A DNA stretch of 64,000 nucleotides from Bugula neritina (lineage: Eukaryota; Bryozoa; Gymnolaemata; Cheilostomatida; Bugulidae): NCBI GenBank assembly GCA_964035545.1, contig OZ037772.1, positions 10,371,318 to 10,435,317 on the forward strand, read 5' to 3'. Positions 32,087 to 44,737 of the stretch are shown here, piece after piece; within the stretch, counting starts at the first letter, position 1, and each line of letters starts with the position of its first letter. The notes under the pieces were generated by a model that made no database searches, had not been told where the DNA came from, and saw nothing but the letters and a program-made list of their open reading frames with translations. Made by a program: the position numbers and the translations under genes.

Positions 32087-32901
32087 AGGTTAAATATAAA
32101 TCTATTTCATGCACTTCTAAAAAAAGTCTAAATGATGAGGTTTGCCATTAATACTTCACTTCATTGGTTACTTTTAAAGGTGATACGTTATTCACAATAT
32201 ATAATATGTAAATATAACAATCACAATACTTATTTTAATAGTCAAAACAATCGTTACATGAGCAAAACAATGTTAAATTCTTGCATTCACTATTGTATAT
32301 AGATACAAACATTGATTGCCAGCAACAAGGAATTAAGGGAGTAAATTGCTTTCTCAAACTTGAGTTAAATAAATTTATTCAGCATAAAAACTAATTTGTG
32401 GTTTTCATAGATGGTTATATTTCATTATAAATTGCGAGCTGATTAATGCAACTTCAGTGCATCTGTGGAGTATTTAAAAGAGTTTCAATAAAATATGAAA
32501 TTAATTACAGAATATTTTAATTATCAATTGATTATAACAGATGAAACGTAACTTTTCTTTTCATGAATTCTCCATATAATACCAACTTTTGCTTTGGCTA
32601 TATGCTAATTGCCCTTGCACCAATTTATTTGTATCATTAGACTGCAATAAATGCTATAATTTGACTCTTGGAATAATTATATAATAATATTTTATATTTA
32701 TAAAAACACTAACATTTTTATTTCAAGAAAAGTGTAGTAGATATTTTGCTATATTTATTTATATTCCTATAAGATTTCACGCAACTTACATACATTGAAT
32801 GCCCAAACACGTATATACAATTATGAATATTGTTTTTGTAAAAGGCATGACATAACACTTTTGATTAGCTATAACTTTTTTAGCAGACTTCTGATTGGCT
32901 C

Positions 32902-35736
32902 TCACTTATCAGTCACTGCTGGTGCACTGCCAAATATTGCATAGTTCATTGTGAACAGCCCTGAAAGACAGAAAATGCACTTGAAATCTTCACTTACACT
33001 TCAAGAGTTTGTATTAGTTCAAGAAAAAAATGTCAGCTAAAAATTAAAAATATTGGTTGCACCAGTTTTTAAATATTACATTTTTTAAATGTTTTTAAAT
33101 ATTACAGATTTGTATTTGTATTTATCAGTCACTTTGAGCTACTACTATGTATACTATAAAACTAAGAGACTTTAATAACAATTTTGAAAAAATCAAACCA
33201 TTGGTTTATACATATGAAGCTGTTCATTTTCTTATAAAACAATTTAATAAAATAAATTTAATCAATAGTTATACTTCAAATAAATGATTTTATATAATAA
33301 AATGCACTCATGGAATTCCACTGTTGAAAAAGATTAGTATTATGATGGGTTATTATTAAGACTAAATCCTTTTGTAATCAAGTTGGTTATTTATATCATT
33401 AAAATACTTATAGCCTAATGACTAGCAGTGCTATAACAGCAATTAACCCATCATATCACAATGCAATAAATAAATTTGTGTCCATGCATAAGCAATGGAC
33501 ATCAATTTAACACGTACTTGAACTTCAACAACAATCTTATGTTATATTTCTATCCCTTAGCCTTTGTATTGAGTCAAAAAGTATGATCAAACTTTCTTTA
33601 GCAAAATTCAAAACAATTTTATAAGTATTAAGCTAACAATGTTAAGGAGCAGCTAACTCTGAAGTTATATATAGAGCTTTGGCTTAGTAAACACAAAGCC
33701 AGATGTTCACTTTCCAGGTTTTTGGTAATGTTAGGAAGGGTGTTCAATCACGATTACTCTTTTTTCATTATAAAAAATTGACTACTAGCCCACTTACAAT
33801 AAGCCACACATTGCAACAAGGGCTCTTTCAGAGATACTGACTATATAAATCCACATGAGTGAGTTTCATAAATAGCAGTAATTTTACTCGTTACGTTATA
33901 TTATAGTGAGTGGTAGTCACTTACACAGAACAAAGAAAGACATAAACCCAGGTAGGAAAGGTTTCAGTCTCATCACGTGACCCTGTGCCCAATTGCTGAC
34001 TCCCATGACATATTCAAACTCTTCTTCTGAGTCATCCTCAGAGTCTGTCTCATAGTCATCACCTGCACAATATACCTCGACCAATCAGCACTCAGTAGTG
34101 ACAGCAATTGGCTGTTCTAGAGAGAAAATTTGGTAAAAACAGAAATATATTGCTAAAAGTCATAATATTATTATATATGACTACACACAGATTGAGTTAC
34201 ACTGCATATACAGTTTTTTTAAAACTGTTTTTAAAAATAAAGTTGTTAAATAAGAAATTGAGCAGTATATATTACCCACCATGAAAGCAAACATCATCAG
34301 ACACTTTAGAGTACCTCTTGCGTCTCGTCATATATGCAACATATCGAGGATCTAAAAGGAAAAACAAAGTTTTTATAAACTCTGCTCTATATTTGTAAAG
34401 TTATGTATCATTGCCTTTTTACTGCATGAGTTGTTGTTATCTAAATTGATTGCTTGCTGTGTATTGCTTAATTTTTATTGCTGTTTAGTGTTTAATATGT
34501 TTAATATTTAAAATACGCATTTCATGTTAATTAGAGTCTGTTGAATTGACCTGCACGTCTCAGCAAAAGATTTAACAAAATTAAAACACTTTTGTTTAAA
34601 ATTAAATGTATTTTATTTTCTGCAATATCGTTTATTGAAAATGCATGTTTTAGAAACATTGTGGAAGACACAAAAGTCAAAATATTCTTTTAAACTTATT
34701 ATTAATGCAATAATTGACTTCACAGACAAAACAGAGTACGCTAGATGTGATTCTGAATCAGACATTTATTGGTTTAAAAACTGATAAGATGTCGCAGGTT
34801 ATTTACTGACCTGCCATCCCCATGTTTTCAGGTTGCCTGCTATGCATATGTTTTGGACTATTAGCTTTAATAAGACAAGGTTTATCAAAGTCATCAGGTA
34901 AATGCTTGGCAACGTGTTTTTCATGATTGTCTTGTGGCATTTCACATTTACAGCTTGTGCAGTTCTCTTTGCATCTTTTCTTTTCTCTAATTGATTTTAA
35001 ATAAATATGTTATAGAACAGTTTTCATATGAGTTAATTAGCTATACAATCATTACTAGTGTTATAAAAAAATAAAGCTATTGGTAAAAATATATAAAGGT
35101 TCCAAATAAAATAAACAGATAGATTCAAACTTATATTTAATAAGCCATAATTTAATGTCTTAGAATATGTTATATGTTTAGCCACTTCAGTATAAGTTTA
35201 AGTTTTTACCCCGATTAGTTGTTCTTCTTACGTTGATAGGGTTCAAAATATAGATTTTTTAGGGATTATTGAAAAAATATACTAAGAAGAAAGTAGCCAT
35301 GCATGCCATATAGCCTACAATGGTTTTTTTTAAACAGTAAGGAAAACAATTTTTCTACTCCACAAATAGTTATTATACGTATACAAATACATGGGTTATA
35401 CAAATATTATGTTTATAAATTTTGAGAGTTTTTCAATTTTCTATAAAACTTTGAAAGTCAGAAATAAGTGTGATATAATAGCTTAATAGTTTTTCAAGCT
35501 AACAAAAACTATTTGATATATATCTGTCAAGCCTATAATTAAATTTTATCAACAAAATTTTCTAATAAACAATCTGCTACTATCAAACGAGACAGCTGCT
35601 AATTTGTGTTTTAGATATTAAATTTATACATATACCTATTTTCAAAATATTCTTTAAACATTTTACTTCTTCTGTTTTGCTGTTCATCGATTTCTTCTTT
35701 TATCAAAAAAGGGTTTGTTTTCTTAGCTTTACTCAT
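32902..35736 (-). CDS. Unrecognised 181-aa acidic protein with C-terminal hydrophobic segment (gene I)
   Basis: Five exons, 35736-35636, 34986-34811, 34351-34280, 34062-33925 and 32960-32902, sum to 546 nt (181 aa) with every junction in frame. The N-terminus is charged (MSKAKKTNPFLIKEEIDEQQ). A Cys patch KRCKENCTSCKCEMP follows, then a basic stretch (MTRRKRYSK), a very acidic run (YETDSEDDSEEEFEY) and a C-terminal hydrophobic segment, about FLPGFMSFFVLWLFTMNYAIF, which could be a tail anchor. The Trp inside it is made by the last junction (T|GG). No signal peptide. I do not recognise the family. It lies head-to-tail downstream of gene H, about 1.1 kb from its stop. The exon 1 start is supported by an in-frame TAG/TAA context upstream. 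Intron 4 contains a SINE. Confidence 0.65.
33645..33870 (+). mobile_element. tRNA-derived SINE, copy 5 (diverged)
   Basis: GGAGCAGCTAACTCTGAAGT head, GGTAATGTTAGGAAGGGTGT core and GGGCTCTTTCAGAGATACTG tail are recognisable against the other copies but heavily substituted. It lies in gene I intron 4, antisense. Confidence 0.6.
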
Positions 35737-36164
35737 TTCTAGGACCTAATAAATAAAACATCATATTTTATACAGTCAATTAAACAAAATTATATAATTT
35801 TTTTAAAATTATAGTTGTACAAATATTAAGTATAAACATAGCCTAAATAAGCAAAAAGCTACTTTCTATATAGTTAGTAGAAAAGGCAATTATTACCACT
35901 AGTCTATAAAAACATTAAATAAATGCAATTGAATGGTGATGAAAAGCTATTTTGCAAATTGTCACATACCTCAAAGTTTATAACTAAATTTTAAACTAGA
36001 ATTGAATCGAATGTCTTTATAAAAAGAAGAATATTTTACGGAACCTGCCGATAAGCTGATTGACAACTTTTTTGCTTTTACTGCAATACCAACAATATGC
36101 CTAATTGCTTTACTTCAACATTTTTTACATTTTTGAAAATGGAATTAATTCTCAGTTCAAAAAA

Positions 36165-36206
36165 TTTCTGTGTCAAACATAATAATTATTATGTTTGACA
36201 CAGAAA
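36165..36206. repeat. Perfect 42-bp palindrome
   Basis: Left arm starts TTTCTGTGTCAAACATAATA and is followed without spacer by its exact reverse complement; 21-base arms meet at 36185/36186. It lies between the stop of gene H (36859) and the start of gene I (35736). It could be a snap-back duplication or the remnant of a small inverted-repeat element. Confidence 0.9.
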
Positions 36207-36858
36207 AAAATAATATTATTATTTTATGCTTATATTGGAGCAAAAAACAATTCAATTTCTTTTTCAAGTTTATAGGGTACTAGATTTGTAACTTGTATAA
36301 AATTCAACACTTTTTCTTTGAATTTTTTTTCTAATTTTGGTAGCTAGTTTAATCAGCATACATTTATGCTATACTTCAGGCAATATTTGTAATTGAAAAA
36401 TGCTATTAATTAAAGTCAACATGTTGTTTTGGATTTAGTTTTTGTTGAATGTTTGAAAGCTGGAAAATTATATTTTAGATGGTTTTGATACACATTTACC
36501 TTTAAATTTATTATTACTAAGTTATTTAATAGAATCATATACTTGTTTTTAAAGCATAATATTGAGTTTAAAATTTTACACCAAAAAATAAAATGTATAG
36601 TATATAACTTATTTTTGGATACAACATCAACATGCGCAGTACCAAAACATATTCAAGTTTTAAATCTAGCAATCTATATAGTAAGCTATGATAAATTTAT
36701 TAAAAGCATATTTTTAACTATGTAAACAAGCCATACAACTGCTAACTTATTTTAAGACAGACTGCACTTACCAGCTTATAACAGGTTGATCAGATGCACT
36801 GAAAAACTATATGACATCACACCATGGTGTCAGGTCATGACATTCCGTCAAGACGAAT

Positions 36859-39800
36859 TTACATGATGATACAAGCACTTTCACATTCACCTGAACTACA
36901 TGGTCCATAGCACCTTTCGGCTGGAATGCATTTACCTGAATAGTCAAATATAAGCACATTAATTACTTGAAATAATTGATTTCATTTAAAGTAAGATTGT
37001 TTTAAACCATTTTGTTATCACCAACCTCATGTCTCTATAAAATCATACCTAATTTGCTCCCATTAATGCTTTTATAAAATTCTCTTTAAAATTTACATGT
37101 CACCAGATTTTTAAATTTTATAAGATCTAACCACTTCTAATTTGAACTATTGGTTCAAAAGTTATGCTTTTACTATTTTGTATACTTTTAACAATTATAT
37201 AGTTTAAATTAAAGTTGTCATGGCAATATAGTCAATAAAACAAACCATTTTATATACCTACCAAAGAGCGCTTCACAGGGCTCCTCGCATGAGCCACCAT
37301 TTTCACATTTGGATAGTTTTTCTTTTTTTAGTCTGACAACTTTAGGGGGCTCTGGGCACGGTACACAGGAGTTCCTGATTATATCCCTGACTCTAAAGAA
37401 CACGATTCAATATATTCCGCTTTGTTTATAGTGGATTTTTGTTGCCCTAGCTGTTAATGTTACAGAGTGTTTGAGTTTGATTTCTACATGCTATTAGACA
37501 TATTTTATCTTATTTGAGCTTTGCAGCTGTTATATGCAGCGTTAATGAATTGCAAAGCGAATATCACCAGCTTTACACTGCCAATGATTACTCAATTCTT
37601 CGTTTATACCTATATATAACTTTGGTTTTTTACCATAGACTTTTTTAGGTTTCTCGACTTTAGATAAACTTATCTATGATTTACAAAATGTATTCAACAC
37701 TATATTTATAATTCACTCTACAGTCAATACTAATAAACATACAAAAATCTTTTTATACAATCATCTCATAAAGAGCCATGATATGCAATATGTTTGAAAA
37801 AAATTAATTTTTTTAATTGTGAACCTTAGTTATAATATAAATATAATATCTGTGTCAAATAAAATATGCTATGTATAGGAAAAGTATGCAGCTGGTAATT
37901 TTAGAATAAAAATAAGTTATAGGTTTGCACAGTTGGTTTAAGGTCATACTTTTCAGTTTCTGGCTCTTTGCCAGGTGCTTTATGTTCTATATGAACAATG
38001 TTCCACTGATAGCTCGAACAGGTTGAATGTCACAAGAACAAAAAAAATATGAAAAGATAAAGAAACTTATGTTCTCCAATATACTTTTTTATTTTTTTCA
38101 AAAGCCAATTCATGTTTAAGTTATAGCTTGTTGAAAAACATAGTCCCCCTTCCACATTCTTTTCAATTTATACGCTCCTGACTTGTTATTGTGTCTCAAT
38201 ATGCCTTGTATTTGAGTGCTCGTTAGTCTCGCTTCACTAACTTTGCCTATACTTCACAAGTGCCAGTGCTGCTGGCTCAAAAGCTAAATGTTATAAACTG
38301 TCAGCTAAAACCCAATCTTGTATTCCTAGGTTGGTTGGCCTAAATAAAACGATAGTCAAATCATGATTTCATGTTTTAAAAATTTACTCTATTCTAACCT
38401 GCTGCCTAGCTAGTTCTATTTTTGATGTATAATTACAGAATTTGTGAAACATTTTTTCGGCAACCATCCTAGTTATAAAATGCAGTAAAGGTACTTATAA
38501 TATTATATTATTATCATTATAATATATTATATAGTATTATGTGTGTTTTTATTATACTGCATAATATATATTTTATTATTGTTGTTGTGCAAACAAGTGC
38601 AATTAACCTAGTTTTCAAAATGTACCTCTAAATTATCAGAATATCAGTTTAGATATTTTCATGCTTTGTTAGGTAAACCTAAAAAAAAGAGGCTGTATTC
38701 CCAAAGTAAAGGGTGTTGAACTATGAACTATATTAGATTAGCCACATTTGCTACCAAGTGCATCAGTATAATATTATATGAATAGCTCTGATGCTTTGTC
38801 TCCGGTGGCTGGCTGCGATATGATAACTTGGCCAACTTCCAAGAGTTTAAAATTGGCGCAATTATTCAAGAGGTTACATACTGCACAGAGCTAGCAGTGA
38901 TAGTAACCTTGCTATTGACAGTACTTATTACAACTGCCAGCATATAAGCTGCATTGTAGAATGCCGCTGGGGTAGGCTAGTAAAATTAAATTCTGCTTTC
39001 TAATATACCTTAGACACAATGCAGCAACATAATTTTTAGTTTCAAATTACATTGCCACCCTTACATGAGCTGTGGGCTTCATAAAGATTCATATGATTAG
39101 AGATTTATGCTATAGGCCCTACCTGTGCTAGTGTATGATGAAAATAACACACCATTGTCAAAGTTAACTTCAAGTATGTTGTTTTCCAGAAACTCAGTAT
39201 TGTCGATTTATCTCTCGCATACAAATACTCATGTAATAGCATACAGTTAAAGTTTTATTTTAGAGCACATTGGCAAACTCTACAATAAGAACTTGCTTTA
39301 CCAGTCTATTTCAGACCTGTTTTTGTAGCTAGTAATACGCAAGCTACTTATTTTTAAACTTTTGGGTTATTTGTTCAAAACCATTAGCTTTGCTAGTAAC
39401 CCGGGGCTATTGCAACAGTTCACTGCTAATCAACATGCCTAATAACAGCCTAATAATTATAACCCATTTGCGCGCGAAATATTTATGTACTCATAGTTAC
39501 TCATATAGTTGGCAAATACTAACGATGTCTGCGTGGTCCAGAGGTTAAAGGCGTCAGCGAGAAGCTGGTTGGTCATGGTTTAATCCTAGTATGCTGCAAT
39601 TTTTTTTGTCAACTTATGCAAATCCTACGCATGTATAATAAATATGGCTATAATTGTAAAGTTTTTTTAACTTTTGTTCAACAGTAAGACAACATACATG
39701 CATAATACTTAGCTACTGAACACTGGGCTAAATTTTAAATTGATCTTATAGAATACAATGTACTTAAAATAATCATATGTGAATTAGAGAAACTGAAAGT

Positions 39801-42800
39801 ACACCTGCTGCTCTATAGACAGACCTTTACTGACAAGACTGCAAAGTGAAGTGATTTAGCTGAAATTAACTCTGCCAAACAAACAAAGAATTATGTTGTG
39901 CTGAGGCATTGTCAATAGATTGTAACATAGTGAGATGATTCAGCTAAGTGCTAATGTAAAACAGGGAACATTATATTGGCAGAAATCCAATAGATTGCCA
40001 ATTTGTGCGAGAGGGTACTATATGTTATTGTGATAGCGCGCAGAGCGGCAAACGTACTAGGGATGTTATAATTAGTCACAGGAGCGTAGCTAGAACCACC
40101 ATATGAAGAATTTAGAAAATTGCAGTGAAACTTGCATAATGGTGTATGTTTTTACCAAATTGTGAAGAGCATAAACAGAATTTCAAAAAACAAAGAAAGT
40201 ATATTAGAGAAAACATATCAAGGAATGTCAAGTTTAACTTTTAGACTTTATAAAATGAATCCCCTGTGCTACAGCAGTGGAACATGGAGGGTGTAAAATT
40301 TTACTTATTATGCAACAACTTTCTCAGAAAATTTTTTATTGAAAAATTAAAAAAGTATATGAAAGAGGAATGCAAAAGCTATCTTTTCATGTAAAATTTA
40401 TTAATGTGAGACAAAAACTGTTCGAGCTATCCCCTGGAAACCGTTTATATATAACATAAAGCAGTGCCTGAATCAGGAAAGTAATGACCTTAAACTAACT
40501 GTGTGGTCAACAGTAAGAGAAAAATATTGATTTACATATTTGCCTATTATAGCAAACATCTGTAACAACTCATGGTCTAGGGGCTAAAGCGTTTGCCTAG
40601 TAAACACGAGGTCATGGGTTCAGCACTGACAAAGGCCATTGGTGATGTTAGGAAGAGCATCCAGTCATAATTGCTCCTGTGCCTCATTTAAATAAGTCTT
40701 TAGCCAGCTTTAACAAAAACTCTTTCCAACAGAGTTTTTCACAGGGATATAGCGACTATTAACTTTCGTGAGTTTTTTTTGTAACAAAAATGAAGGGTAT
40801 GAGTTCGTAAATATATAAATACTATAATATATCTACAAAATAAATATTATTCAAAAACCTCACAGAAGTTTATAGTCGCTATCTCTGTGAAAACCCATGA
40901 TAGAAAGAGTTTCTGTTAAAACGGCGAGCTAAGGACTTATATAAATGAGGCACAAGAGCAATTATGACTGGATGCTCTTCCTACCATCACCAATGGCCTT
41001 CGTCCGGGCTCGAACCTATGACCTTCGTGTTTACTAGGCAAACGCTCTAACCCCTAGACCACGGCTGCTCCCTAAAATAAATACCATTTGACAACATAAT
41101 ATTTTACAAGCTTTTAATATCAGTTGTTCATTTTTTTTAAATAGGTAAAATATTTGCAATAAATTTATACAAAAGTAAGTTATATAGTGAGTTACAAATA
41201 ATATATGTTTTAAACAAATTGAAATAATATATACAGTAACATACTTTGGTGCACATCTGGAACATTTTCCATCAATATCCATGCAAAATTCTTTATTGCA
41301 ATGTTCTTGGCAAAAGCAAACAGGTCTGGGGTTGCAGGGATCCAAGTTCTCAGTAATGCATGGCTTCTCACAATTGAAATCATTTTCAAAATCTTCTGAC
41401 AGTTTCTCATCAGAGATATGCTTAATAGGGGGTGGGCGACAGGGTCCCTTCTTCTTAGTCACTCTTTAATTGACACCCAGCTTTATATATTATATACAAC
41501 TTACCAATAAAAATCATTGTGCAAATATGAGATGGTCATTTAAACTTTTTCTAGTGTACAGCAAAGCATTTGAGGAACCAAAAAGGCTTTAGAATAGAAG
41601 GTGATTTCAAATACAAATTTGCCTGAAAGTTCAAAACTTTGAATCATTTTGAGCATTCATGATATACAATCTAAATTATTGCAACATATTTCAAGCTTTT
41701 AGTTAAACGGTATAGCCATCTTAAATTAAATTCTCAAAACTTCTATACATAACTCCTCATACCTGCATGGTACTCTTTCTTCTTCTGGCAAGTTCTCCGA
41801 TTCTGAATCTGTGGAATCTTGGTGGAGTTGGCTTTCATAATTATCATGACCTATGTTAGTTTGATTATCCGTAACTTCATGCTCCTGGGAGAAGTTGTTG
41901 TTTGTGTCTTTACCAATGAGTGAGTTTTCTAAACAGTCGCCTCCATCATGACAAGATTTGCAGCATTGCTTACTCTTTTGCTGCTTGCCTTTTGATTTGT
42001 TTCCTTTTTTCGAGCCACGAGTCGATCTCAACGTGGACTTGCTTAAACCTTTACGTCTTCTGACTGCTTTGCCCTTAAAACTGCTTGTTTGCGACACTCT
42101 TGGTCTACTATTCTCTGTATCCATTTCCTCTTCATATGTGTTGTTGAAATTATTTTTGTTTTCTGAATAACCAGAGTCCAAATCCATATCAAGGTCTTCC
42201 TGTAAAAGTTTTGATTTATGAATTACACATTAACAATTTCTTTAGCGTATTATTATACTTATTAGGCTATTATACTTATACTTGTCTGTATGTATTAAGT
42301 TTACATCTTGCATAATTTCCAGTGATTCTGTAGAAATCAGTGGATCATACAAAAGTAAATATAATAAACAAGGAACTTATAGTATGCAGGGTACAAATTC
42401 TTTTTCAGAAAATAATTGTGATTTTTTGTATTTGTACATGGAACAAATGTATTTCAAGGCAATATAAAAGTTATTATGACTCATCAAAACTCATATGTGA
42501 TGATTCCTCTTTGTATACATGAGTCATCTTTTACTATGAGTCATCTTTTAGTATGAGTCATTACCTCATCATCTACACTCATATCTTCATCTTCTGACTC
42601 ACTGAACCACACCATCTCTCCCTTCTCCTCATCATACCGACATGTGTCACTTGGTAGACAGTCACATGGTATCCTCTTTCTGCAGCATTTCTTACACTTC
42701 TTGGGGCATATCTCACACGTGCACCTGCGTGTCATGTCAGTAGTATACAATTAGAACAAGCACCTGTGTGTCATGTCAGAAGTATACAATTAGAACAAGC

Positions 42801-44737
42801 ACCTGCATGTGTGTCATGTCAGTAGTATGCAATTAGAACAAGCACCTGCGTGTCATGTCAGTAATATACACTTAGTAATATACAATTAGTGATATGCAAT
42901 TAGAACAAACACCTGCTAGGAGCAGAACTATTGAAAAACTAAAAAAGAGTATTTTTTAGTTTAGAAGGTTAGCATAAAATAATTTTTACAAAGAAACTTT
43001 GATTCTGTCCTGAACTAAAATTCATAAAAAGGAGACAACTAATTAAAAACTATATGAGCTTTTAAAAATCTTTATCATTGCAGTAAAACGGCAAATATGA
43101 ATGTGTTATACAGTTTAAAGTAACACCCATCATGTATATAACTATATAAGGGCGTACTGCTTAAAATATCTTTTTATTTCTTTTCATTTTTCTTTCTTGC
43201 ATCAAGTAATAATGTGATAGATTCTCATCCTCTACTGTTCTCAAGTAACTGCGTGAGTCAGTATTATAATCACTGTTTCGTATATTTTGAATGCTGTAAT
43301 TGTAGCTAAGTTGGGCTAGCTTTCTAATGCCCTATTATTGTGATTGTTGTTAAAGCTTTCAGTATAATGTAATTTTCATGAAATACGCATTTCCAGAGTT
43401 ATTTTCCCTTTTTGCTATTTTATCGTTTTGCATTAATACTGATACTGGAAATTTGTGTAGCTTTTATGAATGCCTTCAATAGGTTGTTATTATAGCTAAA
43501 TTCTTGGCCTATTGAATGATTCATTCTCCTTTGTCTATTTTTCTTTTGTTACTGTCAAGCTTAACTTTCTTTTGTCTGTTGGAACATTCTAGATGTGAAT
43601 TCTTGTGTATAAAAGCAGGCGAGTTTCCAGTGTAGAGTCAGACTACTACTGGAGCTCGCTGGTAGTAGGACCACATAAGCTGTATTTGATACAATAAAGG
43701 TTATCCTCATTTGTACTCAAATACTTGGCTTATTCTTTCTAGAGCATGTAGGCACTAGTTGCATTCAGAACCCACAGTTTACTACAATAAGCGTTTACCC
43801 AGTATAATTGAAATATAATATACTTTACGAATGTGATGCAGTGACTCACTTTGGAAACGTGACTCGGGTATGACTTAGGAATGTTCTAGAAAAAAAATGC
43901 AAGACTGTTTATTAAAACAATAAATGAAAAAAAATGGAAAAATAAATATAGACTGAGAGTAGTTTATATATACTCACGGCTGTGGTGCGGGCTCACACAG
44001 GCACATTGGGCACCCCGTCCCGGAACATGTTTCACACAGAAGTCCTGGAGCTGGTGGCTGTGGTGGGCACACACAAGCTCCATGGCAGTCGTTTGCAGCA
44101 CATGTTGAGCAGAAATCTAAAATATACAGCCTGGGAATGAGTTGCTGCGGTGACAATTGCTAATAAAATAACATGAAATCAAATTATGGCTACGGTAAAT
44201 ATTACCAACAGCTATAGGCTAATAACTCTTAGCTAGTTTTAAAAAGCTGTTAAAATATGGAGATCAAACTATAAATGTGGTTCAAACAGTCACTATACAC
44301 AAGATATAGCACACCTTTCTCAATGTTGTGAGTGTAACAGTGTTGTATATATAATATTATATACTAAAGATGCTTTTAAAGTAAACTTAAAAATTTTAAC
44401 AAACTGCACTGAATAGTATTTAGCAAAAAATTTGCCTAAAGTTTACAGCTTGAGAAAAAAATCAATAATTTCACATCCTTAATAGTTATATGGACTGGTG
44501 AAAAAGGATCATTCTTCTCAAGAACTGCGTAAATATTTCAATTTGTAAAGCAGTAAATTATACTGATTACAAATATTGATAGTTTTAGGTGTAAACTTCA
44601 TTAACAACTTTGTATGTTGTTTTTCATGTGATAGAATAGACAACTCCCTGCTCATTGAGTAAGGAATCCCAGCTATAATATGATGGTTACTTACGAGCAC
44701 TGAATCCACAAGCCAACTTGTCGTACTTGAACGCCAT
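36859..44737 (-). CDS. Unrecognised 413-aa cysteine-rich protein (gene H)
   Basis: Eight exons: 44737-44695, 44116-43978, 43885-43850, 42724-42565, 42199-41763, 41463-41245, 37392-37262, 36935-36859. Sum 1242 nt, 413 aa, phases all closing. There is no signal peptide (MAFKYDKLACGFSAH). Cysteine clusters: FCSTCAANDCHGACVC, LLCETCSGTGCPMCLC, CTCEICPKKCKKCC with CDC, a CC..C..C patch in exon 5 (QCCKSCHDGGDC), and three late clusters (CFCQEHCNKEFC, CENGGSCEEPC, CYGPCSSGECESAC). Between them lie acidic (SESEDEDMSVDDE) and strongly basic, NLS-like (KAVRRRKGLSK, RGSKKGNKSKGK) stretches. This suggests a metal-binding or disulfide-rich protein, perhaps nuclear, but I know no matching family. Weak point: the exon 6 acceptor (TCAATTAAAG) has a poor pyrimidine tract. 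Introns hold an LTR, a splice-site minisatellite and an inverted SINE pair. Confidence 0.7.
37393..40562. other. Gene H intron 6, mostly without recognised features
   Basis: AT-rich sequence; only the tRNA-like stretch at 39527 stands out before the SINE pair at 40563-41073. Confidence 0.4.
39527..39597 (+). pseudogene. tRNA-like sequence (Ser/Leu-like head)
   Basis: GTCTGCGTGGTCCAGAGGTT resembles an A-box and D arm and GGTTTAATCC a B-box. A short CAGC/GCTG hairpin stands where the anticodon arm should be, and a run of eight T follows at once, as at a Pol III terminator. Acceptor and T-arm pairing are poor, so it is probably a pseudogene or a SINE head. Confidence 0.35.
40563..40775 (+). mobile_element. 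tRNA-derived SINE, copy 6 (left arm of inverted pair)
   Basis: Full-length: CATGGTCTAGGGGCTAAAGC, CATGGGTTCAGC, GGTGATGTTAGGAAGAGCAT, CAGTCATAATTGCTCCTGTG and TTCACAGGGATATAGCGACT. It is followed after about 85 bases by copy 7 in opposite orientation. In gene H intron 6. Confidence 0.85.
40861..41073 (-). mobile_element. tRNA-derived SINE, copy 7 (right arm of inverted pair)
   Basis: Minus strand reads AGCAGCCGTGGTCTAGGGGT, GGTTCGAGCCC, GGTGATGGTAGGAAGAGCAT, CCAGTCATAATTGCTCTTGT, ACAGAGATAGCGACTATAAA. Head contains clean A- and B-box-like words. It lies about 170 bases from exon 6 of gene H. Confidence 0.85.
42721..42912. repeat. 39-bp minisatellite carrying the gene H exon 4 acceptor
   Basis: Units starting GCACCTGCGTGTCATGTCAG begin at 42721, 42760 and 42799, with a fourth at 42842 (4-base TGTG insertion) and a partial fifth near 42905. 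On the gene H sense strand each unit contains GACACGCAG|GTGC or a close variant, i.e. a copy of the 3' splice site used at 42724. Confidence 0.85.
43213..43786 (+). mobile_element. Solo LTR, probably Ty3/Gypsy-like
   Basis: 574 bases start TGTGATAG and end TTTACTACA, flanked by ATAA on both sides (43209-43212 and 43787-43790), a 4-base target-site duplication. Inside are a TATA box (TGTATAAAAGCAGG, about 43604) and AATAAAGG (about 43693), separated by a hairpin CTACTAC...GTAGTAG. The order fits U3-R-U5. No internal region remains. It sits in gene H intron 3. Confidence 0.65.

Noticed and set aside
35736-36859. Genes H and I as one gene
   Set aside because: Splicing from the possible donor in the last H exon into the first I exon meets a stop within six codons, while both models close well separately.
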